The notes under the pieces are model-generated. The model saw nothing but the letters and a program-made list of their open reading frames with translations, did not search any database and was not told the DNA's origin. The position numbers were made by a program, and so were the translations under genes. A DNA stretch of 33,967 bases from Gemmatimonadales bacterium (GTDB lineage Bacteria > Gemmatimonadota > Gemmatimonadetes > Gemmatimonadales > GWC2-71-9). This document shows, one piece after another, positions 22,149-30,076 of this stretch; within the stretch, counting starts at the first letter, position 1; each line of letters starts with the position of its first letter. Location: NCBI GenBank assembly GCA_025928955.1, contig JAICNA010000005.1, forward strand, positions 1 to 33,967. The letters are read 5' to 3'.

Positions 22149-23399
22149 GTGCGCAGCACGCCACAGGGTCAGCCGTGGCGAAGCTTCCTCACCAACGACG
22201 ATCCCGTGCTGTCGCACGCGGGTCAGGCTGGGGAGCTGGTCGTGGCGCGCACGCGGCTCGTGCTGTCGCTTGCCCTCCTGGTCATCCCGCTTTCCGGCGC
22301 GATGGTCCAGCCGTGGGGCGACAAGCACATGGTCGGTCTCGGCATCCTCGCCTGCTCGGCCGGCATCGCGCTCGCGGTGCTGCACCTCGTGCGGCAGGGG
22401 ATGCTCGAGCGCTGGATCGCGATCGGCAGCACCGTCCTCGACGTCACGCTCGTCACGGCCGCGCTGATCACCTTCCTCGCTGTCGGGCAGCCGAATGCGG
22501 CCGTGAACAGCCGCCTGGTCTTCGACTGCTACTTCATCGCCATTGCCGCCACGTGCCTCCGTTACGACGTGCGGCTCTGCGCACTCGCGGGCGTGCTGGC
22601 CATCGTCCAGTACCTCGGGGTGGCCATCTACGCCGACATCAACTGGGACGTGTACGGCGCGGTCTATCGGCCGACCGAATACGGTCTCTTCGACTGGCCG
22701 GGCCAGCTCGCGCGGCTCGTGCTGCTCGGAATCGCGTCGGTGCTCGCGGCCACCGTGGTCACCCGCGGGAAGGCGCTGCGCCGGCTTTCCAGCATGGACC
22801 GGATGACCGGGGTGTACAACCGCGGCTACTTCGATGAGCGGCTGAGTGCCGAGATGAGCCGCGCGCGCCGGCAGTCCGAGCCGCTCGCGCTCGTCATGCT
22901 CGACGTGGACCACTTCAAGCGGTTCAACGACAACTACGGGCATGCGGCCGGTGATGCCGGCCTCCGCGCGCTCACGAACCTGATCCGCCACTCCCTGCGC
23001 CGGAGCGACCTCGTCGCGCGCTACGGCGGCGAGGAATTCGTCGTCGTCCTGCCCGTGACGACGGCCGAGCAGGCGATCGACAAGATGGAAGCGATCCGGG
23101 AGGCGGTGGCGCAGCTTCCGATCCGGCTCCCGAAGCAGCAGACCACGGCGCTGCTGACGATGAGCGCGGGCGTGGCGGTCTTCCCGGAAGATGGCGTCAC
23201 GGCGGACGAGCTCCTCGACTGCGCCGACGACCGCCTCTTCCAGGCGAAGCAGGCGGGGCGGAACCGGGTCGTCGGTCCGCCGTCAGGCCGACCCGAGCCC
23301 GCGCCACGCGCGGAGCCGACGCCGCGTGCGTCGCAGCGGCCCGATCTTCGGGCCAGGCCGCCGCGGGACAAGGAACGGGAAGGGAAGTCGGCCGTCTAG
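22149..23399 (+). CDS. Membrane-bound GGDEF diguanylate cyclase
   Basis: This protein of about 416 residues should make cyclic di-GMP from two GTP. The N-terminal ~200 residues hold six hydrophobic helices (for example LVLSLALLVIPLSGAMV, GILACSAGIALAVLHLV, LLGIASVLAATVV) and probably form a membrane sensor I do not recognise. The cyclase domain runs from DRMTGVYNRGYFDERL through LDVDHFKRFNDNYGHAAGD to RYGGEEFVVVLP; the GGEEF active-site motif is intact. RRSD lies five residues before it, the RxxD inhibitory site, so feedback control is expected. A Pro/Arg-rich tail of ~40 residues follows. The start is uncertain: GTG 22149 is my choice, with TTG 22071 and GTG 22206 as alternatives, and none has a good ribosome site. 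A CATAAT -10-like box is at 22080-22085. Confidence 0.88.
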   Translation: MRSTPQGQPWRSFLTNDDPVLSHAGQAGELVVARTRLVLSLALLVIPLSGAMVQPWGDKHMVGLGILACSAGIALAVLHLVRQGMLERWIAIGSTVLDVTLVTAALITFLAVGQPNAAVNSRLVFDCYFIAIAATCLRYDVRLCALAGVLAIVQYLGVAIYADINWDVYGAVYRPTEYGLFDWPGQLARLVLLGIASVLAATVVTRGKALRRLSSMDRMTGVYNRGYFDERLSAEMSRARRQSEPLALVMLDVDHFKRFNDNYGHAAGDAGLRALTNLIRHSLRRSDLVARYGGEEFVVVLPVTTAEQAIDKMEAIREAVAQLPIRLPKQQTTALLTMSAGVAVFPEDGVTADELLDCADDRLFQAKQAGRNRVVGPPSGRPEPAPRAEPTPRASQRPDLRARPPRDKEREGKSAV

Positions 23400-23430
23400 G
23401 CAATCGCACGGTCGTGCACGATCGGGAAAG

Positions 23431-23598
23431 CACACGAAAACGCGAAAGGACGAAAGGCACCCGTGCCGATCGTCCTTTTTCATTGCATCCTCGCCGGCAT
23501 CGTCTTCCGCCATCCGACAAATACTCCCGATCTCCGCCCCGGCGCCACGAAACTCCGGGCGCACCCTGTGCCTTTCGATTTTTTCGTGATTTCGTGTG
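23431..23598. repeat. Inverted pair of CGAAA-unit repeats in a gene-free stretch
   Basis: The gap 23400-23728 has no gene that I can support. Left arm 23431-23460 contains CACGAAAA-CGCGAAAG-GACGAAAG-GCAC. Right arm 23568-23598 is its inverse with a few changes. They are separated by about 107 bases. It lies between the convergent cyclase and yjbQ genes and shares its units with the element at 13977-14190. The long spacing argues against a simple terminator. Confidence 0.7.
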
Positions 23599-23728
23599 AC
23601 GTTGTCTGGCCTGCCCGGCCAGGAGGGCTTCGTGGGCTTCCGCCTCCAATCGTGGCTTCGCGATTCCGCCGAGGTGCCGCCGCCCAGCGATCGCTGCCGC
23701 GCGGGGCCGGTTCGTGCGCGCTCCCTGG

Positions 23729-24151
23729 TCAGCGCTCGCCGAGCACCTTGACGATCACCCGCTTGCGCCGCTGGCCGTCCCACTCCCCGTAGAAGATCCG
23801 CTGCCAGGGGCCGAAGTCGAGATTCCCCTCGGTGATCGGCACGATGACCTCGTGGCCGATCGTGAGGCTCCAGAGATGTGCGGCGGCGTTGTCCTCACCC
23901 GTTTCGTTGTGGCGGTAGCGCGCGGGGTCCCATGGCGCGATGGTCCCGTCGAGCCACTTGAGGATGTCCTTCCAGAGCCCCGATTCATGGTCGTTCACGA
24001 AGACGGAGGCGCTGATGTGCATGGCGCTCACGAGCACGAATCCCTCCCGGATGCCGCTCGCGCGCACCTGCGCCGCCACCTGATCGGTGATGTCGATGAT
24101 CTCCTGACGCTTCCTGGTCTCGAACCAGAGGTAATGGGTGTGGGCCGCCAT
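23729..24151 (-). CDS. yjbQ: YjbQ (UPF0047) family protein
   Basis: This 140-residue soluble protein has the full YjbQ family pattern: [28 protein letters not shown] near residue 42, the [23 protein letters not shown] segment with conserved His and Asp/Glu residues, and [22 protein letters not shown] near the end. Family members form trimers with a His-rich pocket and have weak thiamine-phosphate synthase activity; the physiological role is unsettled. It starts at the ATG at 24151, preceded by GAGACCTCC, 10 bases after the dapD stop, and is the last gene of the UMF1-dapE-dapD-yjbQ run. Context says nothing definite about its job; it may simply be co-transcribed. Confidence 0.93.
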   Translation of the reverse strand: MAAHTHYLWFETRKRQEIIDITDQVAAQVRASGIREGFVLVSAMHISASVFVNDHESGLWKDILKWLDGTIAPWDPARYRHNETGEDNAAAHLWSLTIGHEVIVPITEGNLDFGPWQRIFYGEWDGQRRKRVIVKVLGER

Positions 24152-24161
24152 GGAGGTCTCG

Positions 24162-25010
24162 CTAGCGGAGGAGTCCCTCGAGCCGCACTGCGGTCTCGGT
24201 CTTCTCGTCCCGGTACTTGACGATCACGGGCGCATAGAGGGCAATTCCCGGTGCGCTTGCCGGCGCGCTCGCGACCGGCCGTGTACCGGGCACGACCACA
24301 GCGCCAGCCGGAATCTCGAGCGGGCGGTCGCCGCTCCTCCGGTAGACGCGGTCCCGCACCAGGTCGAAGACGGGCGTGCCGGCGCTCAGCATCGTCCCGG
24401 GCGCAAGCACCGCCCCGGCCCGGACGATCGTTCCCTCGAAAACGCCGCAGTTCCCGCCGACGAGCACGTCGTCCTCGATGATCACCGGAAGGGCCGTGGC
24501 CGGCTCGAGCACTCCGCCGAGCTGTGCACCCGCCGAGAGGCGGACGCGGCGGCCGACCTGGGCGCAGCTCCCGACCAGGGCGTGGGAATCGATCATGGTG
24601 TCGTCCCCGACGTACGCGCCGACGTTCACGTACATCGGCGGCATGCACACGACGCCACGCCCGACGTACGCGCCGGAGCGCACCGCCGAGCCGCCCGGCA
24701 CGATGCGGACGCCATCGTCGGGCCGGAACTGCCGGGGCGGGAAGGTGTCCTTGTCCACGAACGAGAAGATCCCCGCCTCCGACTGCGTCGAGCGCCCGAG
24801 GCGGAAGCCGAGCAGGATGCCCTCCTTCACCCACCGCTGCACTTCCCATGTCCCGTCAGGCCGCGGCTCGGCAGCGCGCACCTGGCCGGACTCGAGGGCG
24901 CGCAGGAGCCGCGCCACGGCCGACCGCGCCTCGCGCCGCTCCTCCGCGCGGATTTCGCCGGGAAAGCGCGCCAGGTCCGCGCGGAGGGAGCCGGCATCGA
25001 TCTGGCTCAC
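24162..25010 (-). CDS. dapD: 2,3,4,5-tetrahydropyridine-2,6-dicarboxylate N-succinyltransferase
   Basis: This 282-residue enzyme succinylates tetrahydrodipicolinate in the succinylase branch of meso-diaminopimelate/lysine synthesis. After an N-terminal helical part (to ~80, [14 protein letters not shown]) comes a left-handed beta-helix of hexapeptide turns: [44 protein letters not shown], then [28 protein letters not shown] and [27 protein letters not shown] and GSCAQVG are DapD landmarks. The GTG start at 25010 overlaps the TGA of the M20 gene (GTGA, 4 bp); the open frame upstream is noncoding. Together with the neighbouring desuccinylase-like gene it gives two successive-type steps of the same pathway. 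Confidence in function is high. Confidence 0.95.
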   Translation of the reverse strand: MSQIDAGSLRADLARFPGEIRAEERREARSAVARLLRALESGQVRAAEPRPDGTWEVQRWVKEGILLGFRLGRSTQSEAGIFSFVDKDTFPPRQFRPDDGVRIVPGGSAVRSGAYVGRGVVCMPPMYVNVGAYVGDDTMIDSHALVGSCAQVGRRVRLSAGAQLGGVLEPATALPVIIEDDVLVGGNCGVFEGTIVRAGAVLAPGTMLSAGTPVFDLVRDRVYRRSGDRPLEIPAGAVVVPGTRPVASAPASAPGIALYAPVIVKYRDEKTETAVRLEGLLR

Positions 25011-26011
25011 GCTGCCTCGGTGGCGAGGAGGTCGGTCGCAAGCGCGACGTAGCGGTTCACGCCTTCCAGGAACTCGGCCTTCGCGATCCGCTCCTCCGCC
25101 GTGTGAGCGACACGAATCGAGCCCGGCCCCATCTGGAAGCACCTGCCCCAGGGAAGGAGGAACGGGAGGTCGCTGGCGAAGCTGACGACGGTCGCATCCC
25201 AGCCGGGCGGGGCCGACCCCTTGTACGCCGGGATCTCGACGGCGAACCGGACCGTCACGCGGGTCCCGGCCGCTCGCACGATCTCCGCCTTGAGCTCGTC
25301 CGTCGGCCCGACGGTGCGGATGAGAAGCTGAGCCGTCGCCTCGGGCGGGATCACGTTGGGGGCAACGCCCCCGCGCACGAGGCCCACGTTGAGCGTGGAC
25401 GGTCCGAGCAGCGGATCCTCCGGGAGCGGAAGTGCGCGGACCCGCTCGATCGCGTCGAGGAGCGGAAGGAGCGCCGAATCTCCTTCGGCAGGGTAGGCCG
25501 AGTGCGCCGCGCGTCCGGCCGCGAAGAGGTCGACGCGGAGCGCACCCTTCTGGCCGATGGTCAGCCGGTTGTCGGTCGGCTCGCCGTTGATGAGGAAGCG
25601 GCCCTTCGGCGCGAGGCGCGCGGCGGCCTGCGCGCCGTCGGAGCCGTTCTCCTCGCCGACGACGAAGAGGAGCCCGATGCGGTGCTCGCCGCGCGCCGCG
25701 AGGCGCTCGGCCGCGGCGACCATCGCCGCGGCAAGGCCCTTCGCATCGCAGCTTCCCCGGCCGTGAATGAACTCGGTGTCCTCGCGCAGCGGTATGTAGG
25801 GGGGCACGGTGTCGAGATGCGTCGAGAAGACGAGCGCGGGTGGCTCGCGCCAGGCATAGATGTTCTCACGCCCCGGCGACACCTCCTGAAGTTCCACCCG
25901 GTAGCCGAGCGCCCGGAGATGCATCCCCAGGAGTGCGGTGGCCGGGCCCTCGGCACCTGTGGGTGACTCGACCGCGACGAGCCGGCGGACGAGCTCGAAT
26001 GCATCCGTCAC
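25007..26011 (-). CDS. M20-family amidohydrolase, probably succinyl-diaminopimelate desuccinylase (DapE-like)
   Basis: This 334-residue dinuclear zinc hydrolase has the catalytic residues of the M20/DapE/ArgE group: H65 and D67 in STHLDTVPP, bridging D89 in GRGSCDAKG, catalytic E120-E121 in VGEENGSDG and E144 in INGEPTDN. A dimerisation lid begins near AAHSAYPAEGDS, and the C-terminal ligand histidine is probably that in VAHTAEERI. DapE, ArgE and LysK are hard to separate by sequence; translational coupling to dapD favours desuccinylation of N-succinyl-diaminopimelate. GTG start at 26011 overlaps the UMF1 gene stop by 4 bp (GTGA) and the end overlaps dapD likewise. The protein is slightly shorter than E. 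coli DapE (about 375). Confidence 0.9.
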   Translation of the reverse strand: MTDAFELVRRLVAVESPTGAEGPATALLGMHLRALGYRVELQEVSPGRENIYAWREPPALVFSTHLDTVPPYIPLREDTEFIHGRGSCDAKGLAAAMVAAAERLAARGEHRIGLLFVVGEENGSDGAQAAARLAPKGRFLINGEPTDNRLTIGQKGALRVDLFAAGRAAHSAYPAEGDSALLPLLDAIERVRALPLPEDPLLGPSTLNVGLVRGGVAPNVIPPEATAQLLIRTVGPTDELKAEIVRAAGTRVTVRFAVEIPAYKGSAPPGWDATVVSFASDLPFLLPWGRCFQMGPGSIRVAHTAEERIAKAEFLEGVNRYVALATDLLATEAA

Positions 26012-27396
26012 GGGGCCGCCACCAGCAGGTCCGCCTCCGCGGCGCGCGCGGCGCGCGCTCCCTCCTCGGGATCGACCTTCCACAGCAAGGCTGCGCCGAC
26101 GGCGAAGAACGCGATGATGGAGAGGATGGCCGAGCGGCTCGAGCCCGTGAGCTCGATAGCCACGTAGAAGAAGAGCGGCCCCACGATCCCCGCGAACTTC
26201 TCGAAGACGCTGAAGAAGCCGAAGAACTCGCCCGACTTGTGCTTCGGAACCATGCTCGCGAACAGCGAGCGGCTGAGCGCCTGGGTGCCGCCCTGCACCA
26301 TGCCGACGAGCCCGGCGAGCACGAAGAAGTGCGTCGCAGTCGTCATGAAGTATCCGAGGACGCTGATGGCGGTGTATGCGAGGAGGCCGACGAAGATCGC
26401 GCGCTTGGCGCCGACCCGGCCGGCGAAGATGCCGAACAGGAACGCGAACGGGACGCCGACGAACTGCACGATCAGGATCGCGGCGATGAGGGCGCCGGAG
26501 TCGATGCCGATCTCGGTGCCGTACGCCGTGGCCATCTTGATGATCGTCTGAATCCCGTCGTTGTAGATCAGGAACGCCATGAGGAAGATGAACGCGTGCC
26601 GGAAGCCGCGGAGCTCGCGCAGCGTCTCGCCGAGGCGGGAGAACGCCCCCGCGATGGCCCGGCCGGCGCGGGGCTCGTCGGGCTCGCGGGTTCGCGGCGG
26701 TTCCGGCACCCGCCGGAAAAGCGGGATCGAGAAGAGCGCCCACCAGACGCCGACCGATACGAACGCCAGCCGGGCAGGGAGGGTCGCCTGGGACGGCGCG
26801 AGTCCATCCCCGGACGGGAGCCCGAACAGCTCCGGCTTCTGGATCCACGCGAGGTTGAGTGCGAGCAGGAGCCCGCCGCCGAAGTACCCGAGCGCAAAGC
26901 CCGCGGTGGAGACGCGGTCGATCTCATCGCCCCGGGCGATGTGCGGGAGCAGCGACTCGTAGAAGACGAAGCTGCCCGTGGCGCCGATCATCGAGACGAT
27001 GAAGAGCACCGAGGCGAGCGCCAGGTCGCCATGCTGGATCCAGTACATCCCGCCGGTCGCCGTCACCCCGGCGATCATGAACCCGGCCAGCATCCGCTTC
27101 TTGTTGGCCGCGAGATCGGATATGGCGCCCAGGATCGGCGAGGCCACCGCGATGAGGGCGAGCGCGATCGAATTGACGAGGGAAAGCTGCTGCGTCGCGC
27201 GCTCCGGCGGCAGGTTCGCCCCGGCGACGCTCACGAAATAGATGGGAAAGACGGCGGTCATGATCACCGTCTGCATCGCCGACGTGGCCCAGTCGTACAT
27301 GGCCCAGGCGCGGAGCTCGGGGCGGGCCAGGCCGAGCCGCGCAAGCAACCCTGCGCCGGGAGGCGGCTCCGCGGCAACGGTCGATGAGGATGGCAT
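26008..27396 (-). CDS. UMF1-type MFS transporter (Atg22-like)
   Basis: This 462-residue membrane protein has about 12 helices. The opening AWAMYDWATSAMQTVIMTAVFPIYF is the signature of the UMF1 (unknown major facilitator) group related to fungal Atg22 vacuolar amino-acid effluxers. Other conserved parts are ISDLAANKKRMLAGFM (motif A-like loop), FVFYESLLPHIA and PIPLFRRVPEPP-like linker residues before the second half, with VQFVGVPFAFLFGIFAGRVGAKRA in helix 8. Its substrate is unknown; translational coupling to the DapE-like gene raises the possibility of amino-acid or diaminopimelate-related transport, but this is inference. The ATG at 27396 lies seven bases after a TATATT box on the minus strand, suggesting a leaderless transcript. 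Confidence 0.9.
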   Translation of the reverse strand: MPSSSTVAAEPPPGAGLLARLGLARPELRAWAMYDWATSAMQTVIMTAVFPIYFVSVAGANLPPERATQQLSLVNSIALALIAVASPILGAISDLAANKKRMLAGFMIAGVTATGGMYWIQHGDLALASVLFIVSMIGATGSFVFYESLLPHIARGDEIDRVSTAGFALGYFGGGLLLALNLAWIQKPELFGLPSGDGLAPSQATLPARLAFVSVGVWWALFSIPLFRRVPEPPRTREPDEPRAGRAIAGAFSRLGETLRELRGFRHAFIFLMAFLIYNDGIQTIIKMATAYGTEIGIDSGALIAAILIVQFVGVPFAFLFGIFAGRVGAKRAIFVGLLAYTAISVLGYFMTTATHFFVLAGLVGMVQGGTQALSRSLFASMVPKHKSGEFFGFFSVFEKFAGIVGPLFFYVAIELTGSSRSAILSIIAFFAVGAALLWKVDPEEGARAARAAEADLLVAAP

Positions 27397-27403
27397 CGGG
27401 GGG

Positions 27404-27409
27404 AATATA
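27404..27409 (-). promoter_or_regulatory. -10 box of the UMF1-dapE-dapD-yjbQ operon, likely leaderless
   Basis: TATATT reads on the minus strand at 27409-27404, followed by seven bases (CCCCCCG) and the ATG. The arrangement is the same as for nadB, and close to marR. The -35 region (TGATCG) overlaps the terC stop and is weak. Confidence 0.5.
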
Positions 27410-27429
27410 CGGGAGAAGTGGAGGGGCGA

Positions 27430-28365
27430 TCACCCCGCCACCCGTGCCTCCCGCCGCGTCTTCCGGAGCGACAGCAGTACGCCCGTGGTGAGCGCGGTAA
27501 TGATGAACCCGAGCGAGAGCAGGGTCGGGAGGTGGACCCAGTTGCTCGCGATCATCTTGATCCCGACGAAGATCAGGATCACGGCGATGGCCGGCTTCAG
27601 GTAATCGAACCGGTGCATCATGTCCGCCAGCACGAAGAAGAGCGCGCGCAGGCCGAGAATCGCGAAGATGTTCGAGGTGTAGACGATGAAGGGGTCCCGC
27701 GTCACGGCAAAGACCGCCGGGATCGAGTCGATGGCGAAGACCAGGTCGGTCCACTCGACGACGAGGAGGACCAGGAACAGCGGGGTGGCCATCAGCGTGC
27801 CGCGGAGCGAGCGCACGAAGAAGTGCTGTCCCGAGTAGGTATCGGTGAACGGGAGGATCCGCCGCGCGAGGCGGACGATCGGGTTCCGCTCCGGCTCGAT
27901 GCGCTCTTCCTTCGACGAGAACATGTGGAAACCGGTATAGACCAGGATCCCGCCGAAGACGTAGATGATCCAGGTGAAGCGCTCGAGCAGGAGCGCGCCC
28001 GCGAGGATCATGATCAGCCGCATGATGATCGCGCCGAGGATGCCCCACTTCAGGACCCGCGGTTGGAGCTCCGGCGGCACGCCGAAATACTGGAAGACGA
28101 GAATGAAGACGAAGAGGTTGTCGACGCTGAGGCTCAGCTCGATCAGGTATCCCGTATAGTACTCGAGGGCCGACTTCGGGCCCTCGCGCAGGAGGAGGAA
28201 GACGCCGAAGAGGAGCGCGAGCGCGACGATGCTGCCGCTCCAGCGGAGCGCCTCGCGCATCGAGAGCACGTGGGAATGCCGATTCAGGACGGCGAGGTCG
28301 AGGATCAGGAGCACCGCGACCGCGCCGCTGAACCCGAGCCAGACGCTCAGGCTGTGATCGCCCAC
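27430..28365 (-). CDS. TerC/Alx-family membrane protein
   Basis: This 311-residue protein has about nine membrane helices. The Alx-type opening (DHSLSVWLGFSGAVAVLLILDLAVLNRH) is followed by ELSLSVDNLFVFILVFQYFGVP and VEWTDLVFAIDSIPAVFAVTRDPFIVYTSNIFAILGLRALFF, which hold the acidic residues thought to coordinate Mn2+. This is the longer Alx class, distinct from the 248-residue TerC at 16157-16903. Members export Mn2+ or help metal supply to secreted proteins, and many are controlled by yybP-ykoY riboswitches. The GTG start at 28365 follows the htpX stop with no gap (TAG then GTG), so translation is coupled to htpX and both lie under the riboswitch upstream. Mn2+ specificity is inferred from that riboswitch. 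Confidence 0.93.
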   Translation of the reverse strand: MGDHSLSVWLGFSGAVAVLLILDLAVLNRHSHVLSMREALRWSGSIVALALLFGVFLLLREGPKSALEYYTGYLIELSLSVDNLFVFILVFQYFGVPPELQPRVLKWGILGAIIMRLIMILAGALLLERFTWIIYVFGGILVYTGFHMFSSKEERIEPERNPIVRLARRILPFTDTYSGQHFFVRSLRGTLMATPLFLVLLVVEWTDLVFAIDSIPAVFAVTRDPFIVYTSNIFAILGLRALFFVLADMMHRFDYLKPAIAVILIFVGIKMIASNWVHLPTLLSLGFIITALTTGVLLSLRKTRREARVAG

Positions 28366-29205
28366 CTATCTGCCCGCGGCCATGGCCTCGAGCCGAGCGA
28401 CACGCTCCGACGTCGGCGGATGGGTGCTGAAGAGCTTCGCGACGCCGCCGCCGTGGGCGGCCAGCGGGTTCACCTGGGCGAGGGGTGCGGCCGCGGGCGC
28501 CACGTGCATCGGAATGCGCCGCGACATCGCATCCAGACGCTCGAGCGCACGCGCGAGCGGCAGCGGCCGCCCGAGGATCAGCGCGCCCACGCGGTCGGCC
28601 TCGAACTCGCGCTGGCGCGAGACGGCGAACTGGATCAGCATTGCCCCGATCGGCGCGAGGAGGATCAGCGCGAGCTGGGCGAACGGGTGGCCCCCCTCGT
28701 CGTCTCCCCCGCCGCCGAACATCAGCAGGTACGGCAGGTTCGAGAGCGCACCGGCGATGCCCGCCGCGATCGTCGAGATGAGCATGTCACGGTTCTTGAT
28801 GTGGGCGAGCTCGTGCGCGATCACGCCCTCGAGCTCGTCTGCCGGCATCTGCTTGAGAATGCCGGTGGTGACCGCAACGACGGCGCGCTCCGGGCTCCGG
28901 CCGGTCGCGAAGGCGTTCGGCTGCTCGTGGGGAGCGATGGCCACGACCGGCATCGGGAGGCCGGCCCGCTGGCGCAGCCGGTCCACCATCCGGTACAGCT
29001 CGGGCGCCTGCGCTTCGGTGACGACCTGGGCGCGGTACATCTTCAGGACCAGGCGGTCCGAGAAGAAGTACATGATGAAGTTGAATGCCCCGCCGATGAT
29101 CAGGGCCATGATGAGCCCGTTCGACCCGCCGAGCAGCTGCCCGACGAGGAGAAAGAGGCCCATCAGTCCCGCCATCAGGACGAAGGTCTTCACGTTGTTG
29201 TGCAT
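28366..29205 (-). CDS. htpX: M48-family membrane metalloprotease HtpX
   Basis: This 279-residue zinc protease of the cytoplasmic membrane degrades misfolded membrane proteins. Two hydrophobic helices open the protein (residues ~7-26 and 30-48). The active site is IAHELAH (H131, E132, H135), with the third zinc ligand in the SRQREFEADR segment. A second membrane pair (ISTIAAGIAGALSNLPYLLMF and FAQLALILLAPIGAMLIQFAV) lies between. The end, LFSTHPPTSERVARLEAMA, is the family tail. The ATG at 29205, after AGGAGCAGGAGCCAG, is chosen; the frame extends 33 bases farther but without a good start. Its leader carries the Mn2+ riboswitch and terminator (29241-29404), and it is followed without a gap by terC. 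Control of a protease by this riboswitch is unusual. Confidence 0.95.
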   Translation of the reverse strand: MHNNVKTFVLMAGLMGLFLLVGQLLGGSNGLIMALIIGGAFNFIMYFFSDRLVLKMYRAQVVTEAQAPELYRMVDRLRQRAGLPMPVVAIAPHEQPNAFATGRSPERAVVAVTTGILKQMPADELEGVIAHELAHIKNRDMLISTIAAGIAGALSNLPYLLMFGGGGDDEGGHPFAQLALILLAPIGAMLIQFAVSRQREFEADRVGALILGRPLPLARALERLDAMSRRIPMHVAPAAAPLAQVNPLAAHGGGVAKLFSTHPPTSERVARLEAMAAGR

Positions 29206-29236
29206 CTGGCTCCTGCTCCTGCGTTGGCTGCATGAC

Positions 29237-29288
29237 AAAAGCGAGACCTTCGTCCCGCTGCCATGGCAGCGCCGGACGAAGGTCTCGC
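29237..29288 (-). terminator. Intrinsic terminator, expression platform of the riboswitch
   Basis: On the minus strand GCGAGACCTTCGTCC (29288-29274) pairs perfectly with GGACGAAGGTCTCGC (29255-29241). The inside of the stem is the 16-bp palindrome CGCTGCCATGGCAGCG (29271-29256). TTTT (29240-29237) follows at once. The 5' arm contains the CCTTC that can alternatively close the aptamer's first stem, so metal binding would prevent termination. It lies 32 bases upstream of htpX. Confidence 0.88.
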
Positions 29289-29404
29289 TCTGATGTCGGA
29301 GGCTGGTCCCTCCTCGTCCCGGCCGGACCGTGCCCGCCTGGGCGGACAGTCTTGACGATCCGGCCGTCCGCCGGCTGTCGGCGGACGAGCTACTCCCCTT
29401 CTCT
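29274..29404 (-). ncRNA. yybP-ykoY (Mn2+) riboswitch aptamer
   Basis: Read on the minus strand, the leader opens with AGAGAAGGGGAGTAGC (29404-29389), the hallmark 5' element of yybP-ykoY RNAs. It continues through several strong G+C stems (GTCCGCCGACAGCCGGCGGAC near 29384-29364 and CGTCAAGAC further on), then GACCAGCCT, and ends in GCGAGACCTTC (29288-29278). GAAGG of the opening can pair with CCTTC at the end to close stem P1. These RNAs sense Mn2+ and switch genes on; typical targets are TerC/Alx and MntP. The genes below are htpX and an Alx-type terC, which fits. Identified by eye from motif and context; no covariance search was run. Confidence 0.82.
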
Positions 29405-29412
29405 TGGCCTGA

Positions 29413-29441
29413 ATTCTAGCAGGCCGGGTTCGCCGAATCAA
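29413..29441 (-). promoter_or_regulatory. Promoter of the riboswitch-htpX-terC operon
   Basis: On the minus strand TTGATT (29441-29436), a 17-bp spacer and TAGAAT (29418-29413) form a good sigma-70-type promoter. Transcription would start near 29406, two bases before the riboswitch's opening motif. The -35 box overlaps the stop codon of the upstream HD gene. Confidence 0.75.
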
Positions 29442-30076
29442 TCCGCGGCAGCGGCGGGCATGGCCTCGAGCAGGGCCAGCGCGCCCGTGATGTTCGCGCG
29501 CGCCTGCGCCTCGTACCGCTCGCGGAAGGCATCGGTATGGTAGATGGTGGGGCGGGCGAGGAACGAGCGGAGCACCGCGGCGCGGCCGGACCGGTACTCC
29601 GCGTCGGGAAGCGCGTGGAACTCCCGGCGGATCGCGCGGTCGTAGATGCCGAACCGGTACGGGTCGGCACCGAGGATCGCGAGATCGATGTCGGCCAGGA
29701 TCCGTGCATCGTTGCCATGCGGGATGGCGGTGTGGCGCGTGGCCAGCACGAGCGACCGGACTCGATCCTTCACCGGCCCCGCGACTCCTCCCGCCGAAAG
29801 CGCCTGGTCGGCGAGCGCAGCGCTCGCCTCCTCATTGTCGGCGCGGCCGGGGACATAGACGGCGTCGTGGAACCAGATGGCGACCTCGATCTCATCCGGG
29901 CGCTCCGCGTCGTCGTGCACGCGATCGAGCTCCTTCAGGCACTCGGCGATATGCGAGATGACGTGATACTGCCGCCACGGCTCGGCGTAGCGCGCGATCA
30001 GCTCGCGGTGGAGCGCCGCCGCATTCGATCCGGCGCCGATCCGGCGCCAGAGGGCACGGAAGCGCCGGATCTTCAG
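29438..30076 (-). CDS. HD-superfamily phosphohydrolase, non-canonical start
   Basis: This predicted 212-residue metal-dependent phosphohydrolase has an N-terminal RFRALWRRIGAGSNAAALH, RYAEPWRQYHVISHIAECL with the first metal histidines, AIWFHDAVYVPGRADNEE with the HD pair, and LATRHTAIPHGNDARILADIDLAILG with further ligands. The set matches small HD proteins of about 200 residues. No ATG, GTG or TTG exists in frame before the conserved N-terminus. The frame is closed by TGA at 30118, and only CTG at 30076 (overlapping the upstream TGA as CTGA) or ATT at 30079 fit. The GTG at 29920 would remove about 50 conserved residues. Translation by coupling from the upstream gene is the likely explanation; a sequencing error is the alternative. 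The substrate is unknown. Confidence 0.8.
   Translation of the reverse strand: MKIRRFRALWRRIGAGSNAAALHRELIARYAEPWRQYHVISHIAECLKELDRVHDDAERPDEIEVAIWFHDAVYVPGRADNEEASAALADQALSAGGVAGPVKDRVRSLVLATRHTAIPHGNDARILADIDLAILGADPYRFGIYDRAIRREFHALPDAEYRSGRAAVLRSFLARPTIYHTDAFRERYEAQARANITGALALLEAMPAAAAD

Noticed and set aside
27418-29235. Plus-strand frame of about 600 codons opposite terC and htpX
   Set aside because: Highly charged Glu/Arg/Asp composition typical of an antisense frame; the minus strand codes two clear membrane proteins.
29438-29920. HD protein starting at the GTG at 29920
   Set aside because: That start discards about 50 residues matching the family's conserved N-terminus, which is open in the same frame directly upstream.
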